The notes: generated by a model not told the origin, from the letters alone. Positions 37,409 through 51,430 are shown, numbered from the stretch's first letter. The stretch: 64,000 bases of DNA from Chaunax sp. Z400 (GCA_037577475.1 CM075188.1:4348001-4412000), one strand, 5' to 3'. A program made the numbers and translations.

Positions 37409-39126
37409 ATGTGAGCAAACGATCAATAGAAATCTAGATGCTGATGTGAGCAGATGATCCGTAGAAATACAAATGCTGATACGAGCCAACAATCAATAGA
37501 AATACAAATGCTGATACGAGCAGGCGATCAATAGAAATACAAATGCTGATCTGAACATGTGATCATAGAAATACAAATGCTGATGTGAGCGAACGATCAA
37601 TAGAAATCAAAATGCTGTTGTGAGCAAATGATCAATAGAAATCCAGATTCTAATGTGAGCAGGTAATCCACAGAAATCCAGCTGCTGATGTGAGCGAACG
37701 ATCAATAGAAAGACAAATGCTGATGTGAGCAGGCGATCCATAGAAATCCAGATACTGATGTAAGGGAATGATCAATAGAAATACAAAAGCTGATGTGAGC
37801 AGGTGATCCATAGAACTCGAAATGCTGATCTGAGCAGGTGATCAATAGATATCCAGATGCTAATGTGAGAAGGCGATCGATAGAAATAAGGAACGCTGAT
37901 CTGAGAAGGTGATCCATAGAAATCCAGATGCTGATCGGAGCAGGCGATCCATAGATATAAAAATGCTGATGTGAGCTAACGATTAATAGAAAACCAGATG
38001 CTGATGTGAGCAGGTGATCAATAGAAATACAAATGCTGGTGTGAGCGAACGATCGATAGAAATAAAAATGCTGAGTGAGCGAACGATCAATAGATATGTA
38101 GATGATGATGTGAGCAGGCGATCAATAGAAATACAAATGCTGATCTGAACATGTGATCATAGAAATACAAATGCTGATGTGAGCGAACGATCAATAGAAA
38201 TCAAAATGCTGTTGTGAGCAAATGATCAATAGAAAGCCAGATGCTAATGTAAGCAGGTAATCCACAGAAATCCACCTGCTGATGTGAGCGAACGATCAAT
38301 AGAAAGACAAATGCTGATGTGAGCAGGTGATCCATAGAACTTGAAATGCTGATCTGAGCAGGTGATCAATAGATATCCAGATGCTAATGTGAGAAGGCGA
38401 TCGATAGAAATAAGAAACGCTGATCTGAGAAGTTGATCCATAGAAATACAAATGCTGATGTGAACAGGGGATCCATAGAAATCCAGATGCAAATCGGAGC
38501 AGGCGATCCATAGATATAAAAATGCTGATGTGAGCTAACGATTAATAGAAAACCAGATGCTGATGTGAGCGGGTGATCAATAGAAATACAAATACTGATG
38601 TGAGCGAACGATCAATAGAAATACAAATGCTGGTGTGAGCAAACGATCAATAGATATCTAGATGCTGATGAGAGCAGGCGATCCATAGAAGAAAAAAAAA
38701 CGATGTTGTGATTAGGCAATTGCTTGAAATAAAAAACGCTGATCTGAGCAGGCGATCTATAGAATTCCAGATGCTGATCCAAGCAGGTGATTCACAGAAA
38801 TCCAAATACTAATGTGAGCAGGTGATCCATAGAAATCCAAATGAAGATGTGAGAGAGCGATCAATAGATATCCAGATGCATATGTGAGCAGGTGATCAAT
38901 AGAAATCCTACTGCTAATATGAGCAGGTGATCCACAGAAATCCAGATGCTGATGCGAGCAAACGATCAATAGAATTCTAGATGCTGAGGTGAGCAGAAGA
39001 TCGATTGAAATACAAATGCTGATCTGAGCAGGCGATGAATAGAAATACAAATGCTGATCTGAAAATGTGATTCACAGAAATCCAGATGCTAATCTGGACA
39101 TGTGATCCATAAAAACACAAATGCTG
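37409..39126. repeat. 1,718-bp tandem unit, copy 2
   Basis: Tandem copy of 35691-37408, including the rare CAATTGCTTG variant near 38715. At about 39126 it passes into the spacer 3 left flank. Confidence 0.85.
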
Positions 39127-39930
39127 ATGTGAGCGAACGATCAATAGAAATCAAAATGCTGATGTGAGCGAACGATCAATAGAAATCCAGATACTGATGT
39201 AAGGGAATGATCAATAGAAATACAAATGCTGATGTGAGCGAACGATCAATAGAAATAGAAATGCTGATGTGAACGACGATCAATAGATATCCAGATGCTG
39301 ATGTGAGCAGGCGATCCATATAAAAAAAACGCTGTTGTGATTAGGCAATCGATTGAAATAAAAAACGCTGATCCGAGCAGGCGATCTTTAGAATTCCAGA
39401 TGCTGATCCGAGCAGGTGATTCACAGAAATCCAAATGAAGATGTGAGCGAACGATCAATAGATATCCAGATGCTTATGTGAGCAGGTGATCAATAGAAAT
39501 CCATATGCTAATGTGAGCAGGTGATCCATAGAAATCCAGATGCTGATGCGAGTGAACGATCAATAGAAATCTAGATGCTGAGGTGAGCAGAAGATCCATA
39601 GAAATACAAATGCTGATGTGAGCAGGTGATCCATAGAACTTGAAATGCTGATCTGAGCCGGTGATCAATAGATATCCAGATGCTAATGTGAGAAGGCGAT
39701 CGATAGAAATAAGAAACGCTGATCTGAGAAGGTAAGCCATAAAAATACAAATGCTGATGTGAGCGAACGATCAATAGAAATCAAGATGCTGATGTGAGCG
39801 AACAATCAATAGAAATCCAGATAATGATGTGAGCGAACAATCCATAGAAATACAAATGCTGTTGCGAGAGATCCATAAAAGTAGAGACTGAGCGATCCAT
39901 TGAAATACATTTGCTGCAGCTAGCGAGCAA

Positions 39931-40925
39931 GCAATACACAGAAAAACAGCAGAAAACTGTGTTGTTGTGACTCTAAGCTAGCATACACACATACAGTATA
40001 CTACGTTAGTACCCACTGTGTCCTGGACCTTGGTGCCCTTGTTACAACTTCTGTAGCGAGCCATCACTCCATAGTTTAAGTCTGTTGTGATGTGTCTCTT
40101 TGCCTGGAACAGAAAAAAAACTTCTGCTTTGGAAACGAATCTGCTGATTTGTTCATATACATACTGACAGTTGAGTTTTATATGCCTTCTAAATCAAAGT
40201 ACAATGTGTGAAAGGGTGCGTATGACGTCACGCCACGTCATGAACACGCCAAGTAGCAACTGCAACATAGCAACTGTTGCTAGGTACAGAATGCGTCCTT
40301 AGTTTCCATCCCTTCTGTTTTTGTGTCGTTGAGACTTCAATCTCCCTCACCCTGAGTCAATCGGCAGCCCCGATAGTTCATTTATCGCTGTTACGCTGCG
40401 GCTAACGCTAACATCACATAACTTCCGGTTATCCATTCAGAGTGGTTTTATTCTGAAAACACACTTCCGGTATGTTCGTTCACGGAGTTTCGCAGCTCAA
40501 TTAACAGCGACAGCAACATTTATCCTTTACCTTTAAACAACCGAAACTATTAAAATACATAACAAATAGCAAACACAACAGTAAATGAGATACTTATATT
40601 GGCATTCACGCTCAGTCCACTTGCAACAACCGTGTATAACTTAATACTTTAACTCAAATACGTGACGAGCTGCTGAACACATCTGAAAGAGTTCAACACT
40701 GCACTGTATGTTAACAGACTCAGTGCACAGATGGGACGGCGCAACCAATAGGAATACAGCACTGAATGGGTCATTAAACAGCTAATAAAATAGAAAAGCG
40801 CTATTTAACAACAAGATTATCTTTGAGGCCTTTTCTACACTATAACTGTGGCTGAAGTTAAATCATTTTCAGCAATCTGAGGAGAAATTTTGACTATTTA
40901 CACAGTGCCTTTGCTCAATTTTTTT
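39931..40925. other. Non-satellite spacer, copy 3 (promoter-like)
   Basis: Spacer copy at +12,958 bp from copy 1. It has a private C-to-T change (GGACCTTGG near 40027, against GGACCCTGG in the others). It shares CACGGAG near 40481 with copy 4, where copies 1 and 2 have CTCGGAG. CRE is at 40223-40230, ETS pair at 40421-40471, CCAAT box at 40743-40751 and AATAAA at 40784-40789. No gene is recognisable. Confidence 0.85.
40223..40471. promoter_or_regulatory. Promoter-like core, spacer 3
   Basis: Same motif set as spacer 1: CRE 40223-40230, UPRE-like 40233-40240, palindrome 40268-40282, AP-1 40353-40359, ETS 40421-40429 and 40463-40471, possible minus-strand exon 40351-40436. All motifs are intact. 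Confidence 0.45.
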
Positions 40926-43900
40926 GAGATACAAATGCTGATGAGAAAAGGCAATCCACACAAATCCAATTGCTGATCGGAGGATGCAATCCACAGAAAT
41001 CCAGATGCTAATGTGAGCAGGTGATCCGTAGAAATACAAATGCTGATCTGAGCAGGCGATTAATAGAAATACAAATGCTGATCTGAAAATGTGACTCACA
41101 GAAATCCAGATGCTAATGTGAGCAGGTGATCCATAGAAATCCAAATGCTGATGCGAGCAAACGATCAATAGAAATCCAAATACTGATGTGAGCAGATGAT
41201 CCGTAGAAATACAAATGCTGATGTGAACATGTGATCAATAGAAGTCATGATGCAAATGTGAGCAGGTGTTCCATAGAAATCCAGATACTGATGCGAGCAA
41301 ACGATCAATAGAAATCTAGATAATGATATGAGCAGATGATCCGTAGAAATACAAATGCTGATACGAGCAAGCGATCAATAGAAATACAAATGCTGATCCG
41401 GACATGTGATCGATAAAAATACAAATGCTGACGTGAGCGAACGATCAATAGAAATCAAAATGCTGATGTGAGTGAATGATCAATAGAAATCCAGATGCTG
41501 ATGTGAGCGAACGATCAATAGAAAGACAGATGCTAATGTGAGCAAGTGACCCACAGAAATCCAGCTGCTGATGTGAGCGAACGATCAATAGAAAGACAAA
41601 TGCTGATGTGTGCAGGCGATCCATAGAACTTGAAATGCTGATCTGAGCAGGTGATCAATAGATATCCATATGCTAATGTGAGAAGGCGATCGATAGAAAT
41701 AAGAAACGCTGATCTGAGAAGGTGATCCATAGAAATACAAATTCTGATGTGAACAGGTGATCCATAGAAATCCAGATGCTGATGTGAGCAGGTGATCCAT
41801 ATAACTTGAAATGCTGATCTGAGCAGGTGATCAATAGATATCCATATGCTAATGTGAGAAGGCGATCGATGGAAATAAGAAACGCTGATCGGATCAGGCG
41901 ATCAATAGAAATACAAATGCTGATAGTGAGCAGATGATCCGTAGAAATCCAGATGCTGATGTGAGCTAACAATTAATGGAAAACCAGATGCTGATGTGAG
42001 CAGGTGATCAATAGAAATACAAATGCTGATGTGAGCGAACAATCGATAGAAATACAAATGCTGATGTGAGCAAAAGATCTATAGAAATACAAATGCCGAG
42101 TGAGCGAACGATCGATAGAAATACAAATGCTGATGTGAGCGAACGATCAATAGATATCCAGATGCTGATGTGAGCAGGCGATCCATATAAAAAAAAAAAC
42201 GCTGTTGTGATTAGGCAATCGATTGAAATAAAAAACGCTGATCTGAGCAGGCGATCTATAAAATTCCAGATGCTGATCCGAGCAGGTGATTCACAGAAAT
42301 CCAAATGCTAATGTCAGCAGGAGATCCATAGAAATCCAAATGAAGATGTGAGAGAACGATCAATAGATATACAGATGCTTATGTGAGCAGGTGATCAATA
42401 GAAAGCTTAATGCTAATGTGAGCAGGTGATCCATAGAAATCCAGATGCTGATGCCAGCAAACTATCAATAGAAATCTAGATGCTGAGGTGAGCAGAAGAT
42501 CCATTGAAATACAAATGCTGATGTGAACATGTGATCAATAGAAATCCAGATGCTAATGTGAGCAGGTGATCCACAGAAATCCAGATGCTGATGCGAGCAA
42601 ACGATCAATAGAAATCTAGATGCTGTGTGAGCAGATGATCCGTAGAAATACAAACGCTGATTAGAGCAGGCGATCAATAGAAATACAAATGCTGATCTGG
42701 ACATGTGATCCACACGAATACAAATGCTGATGCGAGCAAACGATCAATAGAAATCTAGATGCTGATGTGAGCAGATGATCCGTAGAAATACAAATGCTGA
42801 TACGAGCCAACAATCAATAGAAATACAAATGCTGATCTGAACATGTGATCATAGAAATACAAATGCTGATGTGAGCGAACGATCAATAGAAATCAAAATG
42901 CTGTTGTGAGCAAATGATCAATAGAAAGCCAGATGCTAATGTAAGCAGGTAATCCACAGAAATCCACCTGCTGATGTGAGCGAACGATCAATAGAAAGAC
43001 AAATGCTGATGTGAGCAGGTGATCCATAGAACTTGAAATGCTGATCTGAGCAGGTGATCAATAGATATCCAGATGCTAATGTGAGAAGGCGATCGATAGA
43101 AATAAGAAACGCTGATCTGAGAAGTTGATCCATAGAAATACAAATGCTGATGTGAACAGGGGATCCATAGAAATCCAGATGCAAATCGGAGCAGGCGATC
43201 CATAGATATAAAAATGCTGATGTGAGCTAACGATTAATAGAAAACCAGATGCTGATGTGAGCGGGTGATCAATAGAAATACAAATACTGATGTGAGCGAA
43301 CGATCAATAGAAATACAAATGCTGGTGTGAGCAAACGATCAATAGATATCTAGATGCTGATGAGAGCAGGCGATCCATAGAAGAAAAAAAAACGATGTTG
43401 TGATTAGGCAATCGATTGAAATAAAAAACGCTGATCTGAGCAGGCGATCTATAGACTTCCAGATGCTGATCCAAGCAGGTGATTCACAGAAATCCAAATA
43501 CTAATGTGAGCAGGTGATCCATAGAAATCCAAATGAAGATGTGAGAGAGCGATCAATAGATATCCAGATGCATATGTGAGCAGGTGATCAATAGAAATCC
43601 TACTGCTAATATGAGCAGGTGATCCACAGAAATCCAGATGCTGATGCGAGCAAACGATCAATAGAATTCTAGATGCTGAGGTGAGCAGAAGATCGATTGA
43701 AATACAAATGCTGATCTGAGCAGGCGATGAATAGAAATACAAATGCTGATCTGAAAATGTGATTCACAGAAATCCAGATGCTAATCTGGACATGTGATCC
43801 ATAAAAACACAAATGCTGATGTGAGCGAACGATCAATAGAAATCAAAATGCTGATGTGAGCGAACGATCAATAGAAATACAAATGCTGATGTGAGCGAAC

Positions 43901-44553
43901 GATCAATAGATATCCAGATGCTGATGTGAGCAGGCGATCCATATAAAAAAAAACGCTGTTGGATTAGGCAATCGATTGAAATAAAAAACGCTGATCCGAG
44001 CAGGCGATCTTTAGAATTCCAGATGCTGATCCGAGCAGGTGATTCACAGAAATCCAAATGAAGATGTGAGCGAACGATCAATAGATATCCAGATGCTTAT
44101 GTGAGCAGGTGATCAATAGAAATCCATATGCTAATGTGAGCAGGTGATCCATAGAAATCCAGATGCTGATGCGAGTGAACGATCAATAGAAATCTAGATG
44201 CTGAGGTGAGCAGAAGATCCATAGAAATACAAATGCTGATGTGAGCAGGTGATCCATAGAACTTGAAATGCTGATCTGAGCCGGTGATCAATAGATATCC
44301 AGATGCTAATGTGAGAAGGCGATCGATAGAAATAAGAAACGCTGATCTGAGAAGGTAAGCCATAAAAATACAAATGCTGATGTGAGCGAACGATCAATAG
44401 AAATCAAGATGCTGATGTGAGCGAACAATCAATAGAAATCCAGATAATGATGTGAGCGAACAATCCATAGAAATACAAATGCTGTTGCGAGAGATCCATA
44501 AAAGTAGAGACTGAGCGATCCATTGAAATACATTTGCTGCAGCTAGCGAGCAA
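40926..44553. repeat. 35-bp satellite array, block IV
   Basis: Satellite between spacer copies 3 and 4, the shortest inter-spacer interval (spacer period 4,623 bp). From 40926 to about 42530 it repeats the DNA after spacer 2 at an offset of 6,970 bp. From about 42840 it resumes the left-flank module seen before the other spacers, with one 70-bp (two-monomer) deletion near 43870 relative to 39200. No genes are seen. Confidence 0.96.
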
Positions 44554-45548
44554 GCAATACACAGAAAAACAGCAGAAAACTGTGTTGTTGTGACTCTAAG
44601 CTAGCATACACACATACAGTATACTACGTTAGTACCCACTGTGTCCTGGACCCTGGTGCCCTTGTTACAACTTCTGTAGCGAGCCATCACTCCATAGTTT
44701 AAGTCTGTTGTGATGTGTCTCTTTGCCTGGAACAGAAAAAAAACTTCTGCTTTGGAAACGAATCTGCTGATTTGTTCATATACATACTGACAGTTGAGTT
44801 TTATATGCCTTCTAAATCAAAGTACAATGTGTGAAAGGGTGCGTATGACGTCACGCCACGTCATGAACACGCCAAGTAGCAACTGCAACATAGCAACTGT
44901 TGCTAGGTACAGAATGCGTCCTTAGTTTCCATCCCTTCTGTTTTTGTGTCGTTGAGACTTCAATCTCCCTCACCCTGAGTCAATCGGCAGCCCCGATAGT
45001 TCATTTATCGCTGTTACGCTGCGGCTAACGCTAACATCACATAACTTCCGGTTATCCATTCAGAGTGGTTTTATTCTGAAAACACACTTCCGGTATGTTC
45101 GTTCACGGAGTTTCGCAGCTCAATTAACAGCGACAGCAACATTTATCCTTTACCTTTAAACAACCGAAACTATTAAAATACATAACAAATAGCAAACACA
45201 ACAGTAAATGAGATACTTATATTGGCATTCACGCTCAGTCCACTTGCAACAACCGTGTATAACTTAATACTTTAACTCAAATACGTGACGAGCTGCTGAA
45301 CACATCTGAAAGAGTTCAACACTGCACTGTATGTTAACAGACTCAGTGCACAGATGGGACGGCGCAACCAATAGGAATACAGCACTGAATGGGTCATTAA
45401 ACAGCTAATAAAATAGAAAAGCGCTATTTAACAACAAGATTATCTTTGAGGCCTTTTCTACACTATAACTGTGGCTGAAGTTAAATCATTTTCAGCAATC
45501 TGAGGAGAAATTTTGACTATTTACACAGTGCCTTTGCTCAATTTTTTT
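44554..45548. other. Non-satellite spacer, copy 4 (promoter-like)
   Basis: Spacer copy at +17,581 bp from copy 1. It carries CACGGAG near 45104, shared with copy 3, and otherwise keeps the common sequence. CRE is at 44846-44853, ETS pair at 45044-45094, CCAAT box at 45366-45374 and AATAAA at 45407-45412. No gene is recognisable. Confidence 0.85.
44846..45094. promoter_or_regulatory. Promoter-like core, spacer 4
   Basis: Same motif set as spacer 1: CRE 44846-44853, UPRE-like 44856-44863, palindrome 44891-44905, AP-1 44976-44982, ETS 45044-45052 and 45086-45094, possible minus-strand exon 44974-45059. All motifs are intact. Confidence 0.45.
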
Positions 45549-48500
45549 GAGATACAAATGCTGATGAGAAAAGGCAATCCACACAAATCCAATTGCTGAT
45601 CGGAGGATGCAATCCACAGAAATCCAGATGCTAATGTGAGCAGGTGATCCGTAGAAATACAAATGCTGATCTGAGCAGGCGATTAATAGAAATACAAATG
45701 CTGATCTGAAAATGTGACTCACAGAAATCCAGATGCTAATGTGAGCAGGTGATCCATAGAAATCCAAATGCTGATGCGAGCAAACGATCAATAGAAATCC
45801 AAATACTGATGTGAGCGGATGATCCGTAGAAATACAAATGCTGATGTGAACATGTGATCAATAGAAATCATGATGCAAATGTGAGCAGGTGTTCCATAGA
45901 AATCCAGATACTGATGCGAGCAAACGATCAATAGAAATCTAGATAATGATGTGATTAGATGATCCGTAGAAATACAAATGCTGATACGAGCAAGCGATCA
46001 ATAGAAATACAAATGCTGATCCGGACATGTGATCGATAAAAATACAAATGCTGACGTGAGCGAACGATCAATAGACATCAAAATGCTGATGTGAGTGAAT
46101 GATCAATAGAAATCCAGCTGCTGATGTGAGCGAACGATCAATAGAAAGACAGATGCTAATGTGAGCAAGTGGCCCACAGAAATCCAGCTGCTGATGTGAG
46201 CGAACGATCAATAGAAAGACAAATGCTGATGTGTGCAGGCGATCCATAGAACTTGAAATGCTGATCTGAGCAGGTGATCAATAGATATCCATATGCTAAT
46301 GTGAGAAGGCGATCGATAGAAATAAGAAACGCTGATCTGAGAAGGTGATCCATAGAAATACAAATTCTGATGTGAACAGGTGATCCATAGAAATCCAGAT
46401 GCTGATGTGAGCAGGTGATCCATATAACTTGAAATGCTGATCTGAGCAGGTGATCAATAGATATCCATATGCTAATGTGAGAAGGCGATCGATGGAAATA
46501 AGAAACGCTGATCGGATCAGGCGATCAATAGAAATACAAATGCTGATAGTGAGCAGATGATCCGTAGAAATCCAGATGCTGATGTGAGCTAACAATTAAT
46601 GGAAAACCAGATACTGATGTGAGCAGGTGATCAATAGAAATACAAATGCTGATGTGAGCGAACAATCGATAGATATACAAATGCTGATGTGAGCAAAAGA
46701 TCTATAGAAATACAAATGCCGAGTGAGCGAACGATCAATAGAAATACAAATGCTGATGTGAGCGAACGATCAATAGATATCCAGATGCTGATGTGAGCAG
46801 GCGATCCATATAAAAAAAAAAACGCTGTTGTGATTAGGCAATCGATTGAAATAAAAAACGCTGATCTGAGCAGGCGATCTATAAAATTCCAGATGCTGAT
46901 CCGAGCAGGTGATTCACAGAAATCCAAATGCTAATGTCAGCAGGAGATCCATAGAAATCCAAATGAAGATGTGAGAGAACGATCAATAGATATACAGATG
47001 CTTATGTGAGCAGGTGATCAATAGAAAGCTTAATGCTAATGTGAGCAGGTGATCCATAGAAATCCAGATGCTGATGCCAGCAAACGATCAACAGAAATCT
47101 AGATGCTGAGGTGAGCAGAAGATCCATTGAAATACAAATGCTGATGTGAACATGTGATCCATAGAAATCCAGATGCTGATGTGAGCAAACGATCAATAGA
47201 AATCTAGATGCTGAGGTGAGCAGAAGATCCATAGGAATACAAATGCTGATGTGAACATGTGATCCATAGAAATCCAGATGCTGATGTGAGCAAACGATCA
47301 ATAGAAATCTAGATGCTGATGTGAGCAGATGATCCGTAGAAATACAAATGCTGATACGAGCCAACAATCAATAGAAATACAAATACTGATACGAGCAGGC
47401 GATCAATAGAAATACAAATGCTGATCTGAACATGTGATCATAGAAATACAAATGCTGATGTGAGCGAACGATCAATAGAAATCAAAATGCTGTTGTGAGC
47501 AAATGATCAATAGAAATCCAGATGCTAATGTGAGCAGGTAATCCACAGAAATCCAGCTGCTGATGTGAGTGAACGATCAATAGAAAGACAAATGCTGATG
47601 TGAGCAGGCGATCCATAGAAATCCAGATACTGATGTAAGGGAATGATCAATAGAAATACAAAAGCTGATGTGAGCAGGTGATCCATAGAACTCGAAATGC
47701 TGATCTGAGCAGGTGATCAATAGATATCCAGATGCTAATGTGAGAAGGCGATCGATAGAAATAAGGAACGCTGATCTGAGAAGGTGATCCATAGAAATCC
47801 AGATGCTGATCGGAGCAGGCGATCCATAGATATAAAAATGCTGATGTGAGCTAACGATTAATAGAAAACCAGATGCTGATGTGAGCAGGTGATCAATAGA
47901 AATACAAATGCTGGTGTGAGCGAACGATCGATAGAAATACAAATGCTGAGTGAGCGAACGATCAATAGATATGTAGATGATGATGTGAGCAGGCGATCCA
48001 TAGAAAAAAAAAACGCTGTTGTGATTAGTCAATCGATTGAAATAAAAAAACGCTGATTTGAGCAGGCGATCTATAGAATTCCAGATGCTGATCCAAGCAG
48101 GTGATTCACAGAAATCCAAATACTAATGTGATCAGGTGATCCATAGAAATCCAAATGAAGATGTGAGCGAACGATCAATAGATATCCAGATGCTTATGTG
48201 AGCAGGTGATCAATAGAAAACCTAATGCTAATGTGAGTAGGTGATCCATAGAAATCCAGATGCTGATGCGAGCGAACGATCAATAGAAATCTAGATGCTG
48301 AGGTGAGCAGAAGATCCATAGAAATACAAATGCTGATGTGAGCAGGTGATCCATAGAACTTGAAATGCTGATCCGAGCCGGTGATCAATAGATATCCAGA
48401 TGCTAATGTGAGAAGGCGATCGACAGAAATAAGAAACGCTGATCTGAGAAGGTGATCCATAAAAATACAAATGCTGAGTTGAGAAGAAGATCCATAGAAA

Positions 48501-49120
48501 TACAAATGCTGATCTGAGCAGGCGATCAATAGAAATACAAATGCTGATCTGAAAATGTGATCCACAGAAATACAAATGCTGATGTGAGCGAACGATCAAT
48601 AGAAATCTAGATGCTGAGGTGAGCAGAGGATCCATTGAAATACAAATGCTGATGTGAGCAGGTGATCAATAGAAATCCAGATGCTAATGTGAGCAGGCAA
48701 TCCATAGAAATCCAGATACTGATGTAAGGGAATGATCAATAGAAATACAAATGCTGATGTGAGCAGGCGATCCATAGAAATCCAGATGCTGATGTGAGAA
48801 GGCGATCGATAGAAATAAGAAACGCTGATCTGAGAAAGTGATCCATAGAAATACAAATTCTGATGTGAGAGAACGATCAATAGAAGTACAGATGCTGAGT
48901 GAGCGAACGATCGATAGAAATACAAATGCTGATGTGAGCGAAAGATCAATAGAAATACAAATGCTGATCTGAAAATGTGATCCATAGAAATCCAGATGCT
49001 GATGCGAGCGAACGATCAATAGAAATCCAGATGCTGATGTGAGCAGATGTTCCGGACAAATACAAATGCTGATGTGAACATGTGATCAATAGCAATCCAG
49101 ATGCTAATGTAAGCAGGTGA

Positions 49121-49155
49121 TCCTGCTGCATCATCTTCAAAACCAAATGAAGATG
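49121..49155. other. Non-repeat insertion with 8-bp inverted repeat
   Basis: A monomer is broken after AGGTGATCC by a foreign stretch reading TGCTGCATCATCTTCAAAAC. CATCTTCA at 49132-49139 is the exact reverse complement of TGAAGATG at 49148-49155. TGAAGATG is a normal variant monomer sequence elsewhere (CCAAATGAAGATGTGAG). The patch therefore looks like a short inverted copy of neighbouring DNA, as produced by template switching. I saw no second copy in the window. Confidence 0.6.
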
Positions 49156-51430
49156 TGAGGGAAAGATCAATAGATATCCAGATGTTAATATGAACATGTG
49201 ATCAATAGAAATCCAGATGCTAATGTGAGCAGGTGATCCATAGAAATCCAGATGCTGATGCCAGCAAACGATCAATAGAAATCTAGATGCTGAGGTGAGC
49301 AGAAGATCCATAGGAATACAAATGCTGATGTGAACATGTGATCCATAGAAATCCAGATGCTGATGTGAGCAGATGATCCGTAGAAATACAAATGCTGATA
49401 CGAGCCAACAATCAATAGAAATAGAAATGCTGATACGAGCAGGCGATCAATAGAAATACAAATGCTGATATGGACATGTGATCATAGAAATACAAATGCT
49501 GATGTGAGCGAACGATCAATAGAAATCAAAATGCTGTTGTGAGCAAATGATCAATAGAAAGCCAGATGCTAATGTAAGCAGGTAATCCACAGAAATCCAC
49601 CTGCTGATGTGAGCGAACGATCAATAGAAAGACAAATGCTGATGTGAGCAGGTGATCCATAGAACTTGAAATGCTGATCTGAGCAGGTGATCAATAGATA
49701 TCCAGATGCTAATGTGAGAAGGCGATCGATAGAAATAAGAAACGGTGATCTGAGAAGTTGATCCATAGAAATACAAATGCTGATGTGAACAGGGGATCCA
49801 TAGAAATCCAGATGCAAATCGGAGCAGGCGATCCATAGATATAAAAATGCTGATGTGACCTAACGATTAATAGAAAACCAGATGCTGATGTGAGCGGGTG
49901 ATCAATAGAAATACAAATACTGATGTGAGCGAACGATCAATAGAAATACAAATGCTGGTGTGAGCAAACGATCAATAGATATCTAGATGCTGATGTGAGC
50001 AGGCGATCCATAGAAGAAAAAAAAACGATGTTGTGATTAGGCAATCGATTGAAATAAAAAACGCTGATCTGAGCAGGCGATCTATAGAATTCCAGATGCT
50101 GATCCAAGCAGGTGATTCACAGAAATGCAAATACTAATGTGAGCAGGTGATCCATAGAAATCCAAATGAAGATGTGAGCGAACGATCAATAGATATCCAG
50201 ATGCTTATGTGAGCAGGTGATCAATAGAAATCCTAATGCTAATGTGAGTAGGTGATCCATAGAAATCCAGATGCTGATGCGAGCGAACGATCAATAGAAA
50301 TCTAGATGCTGAGGTGAGCAGAAGATCCATAGAAATACAAATGCTGATGTGAGCAGGTGATCCATAGAACTTGAAATGCTGATCCGAGCCGGTGATCAAT
50401 AGATAACCAGATGCTAATGTGAGAAGGCGATCGACAGAAATAAGAAACGCTGATCTGAGAAGGTGATCCATAAAAATACAAATGCTGAGTTGAGCAGAAG
50501 ATCCATAGAAATACAAATGCTGATCTGAGCAGGCGATCAATAGAAATACAAATGCTGATCTGAAAATGTGATCCACAGAAATACAAATGCTGATGTGAGC
50601 GAACGATCAATAGATATCCAGATGCTTATGCGAGCAGGTGATCAATAGAAATCCTAATGCTAATGTGAGCAGGTGATCCATAGAAATCCAGATGCTGATG
50701 CGAGCAAACGATCAATAGAAATCTAGATGCTGAGGTGAGCAGAGGATCCATTGAAATACAAATGCTGATGTGAGCAGGTGATCAATAGAAATCCAGATGC
50801 TAATGTGAGCAGGTGATCCATAGAAATCCAGATGCTGATGCGAGCAAACGATTAATAGAAATCTAGATAATGATGTGAGCAGATGATCCGTAGAAATTCA
50901 AACGCTGATACGAGAAGGCGATCAATAGAAATGCAAATGCTGATCTGGCATGTGATCCATAAAAATACAAATGCTGATATGAGCGATCGATCAATAGAAA
51001 TCAAAATGCTGATGTGAGTGAATGATCAATAGAAATCCAGATGCTAATGTGAGCAAGTGACCCACAGAAATCCAGCTGCTGATGTGAGCGAACGATCAAT
51101 AGAATGACAAATGCTGATGTGAGCAGGCGATCCATAGAAATCCAGATACTGATGTAAGGGAATGATCAATAGAAATACAAATGCTGATGTGAGCAGGCGA
51201 TCCATAGAAATCCAGATGCTGATGTGAGCAGGTGATCCATAGAATTTGAAATGCTGATCTGAGCAGGTGATCAATAGATATCCAGATGCTGATGCGAGTG
51301 AATGATCAATAGAAATCTAGATGCTGTGGTGAGCAGAAGATCCATAGAAATACAAATACTGATGTGAGCAGGTGATCCATAGAACTTGAAATGCTGATGT
51401 GAGCAGGTGATCCATAGAACTTGAAATGCT

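Larger units (their letters stand above)
33956..39930. repeat. 35-bp satellite array, block III
   Basis: Satellite between spacer copies 2 and 3. The part from 33956 to about 35560 recurs after spacers 3 and 4. The part from 34666 to about 35560 also matches the first 0.9 kb of the window. The middle is a 1,718-bp tandem duplication (35691-39126). The right part (about 38170-39930) is the macro-unit left flank, shared with the DNA before the other spacers. No genes are seen. Confidence 0.96.
38170..42530. repeat. Macro-unit around spacer 3
   Basis: Copy of 31200-35560. The small deletion GAACGACGATC near 39273 is private to this copy. It recurs as the spacer 4 macro-unit at offsets of 4,692 bp (left) and 4,623 bp (right of the 70-bp deletion). 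Confidence 0.85.
42840..47150. repeat. Macro-unit around spacer 4
   Basis: Copy of the spacer 3 unit with a two-monomer deletion near 43870 and GCTGTTGGATTAG (2 bp lost) near 43964. Its right flank keeps the 34.06-35.5 kb type of sequence up to about 47150. Confidence 0.85.
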
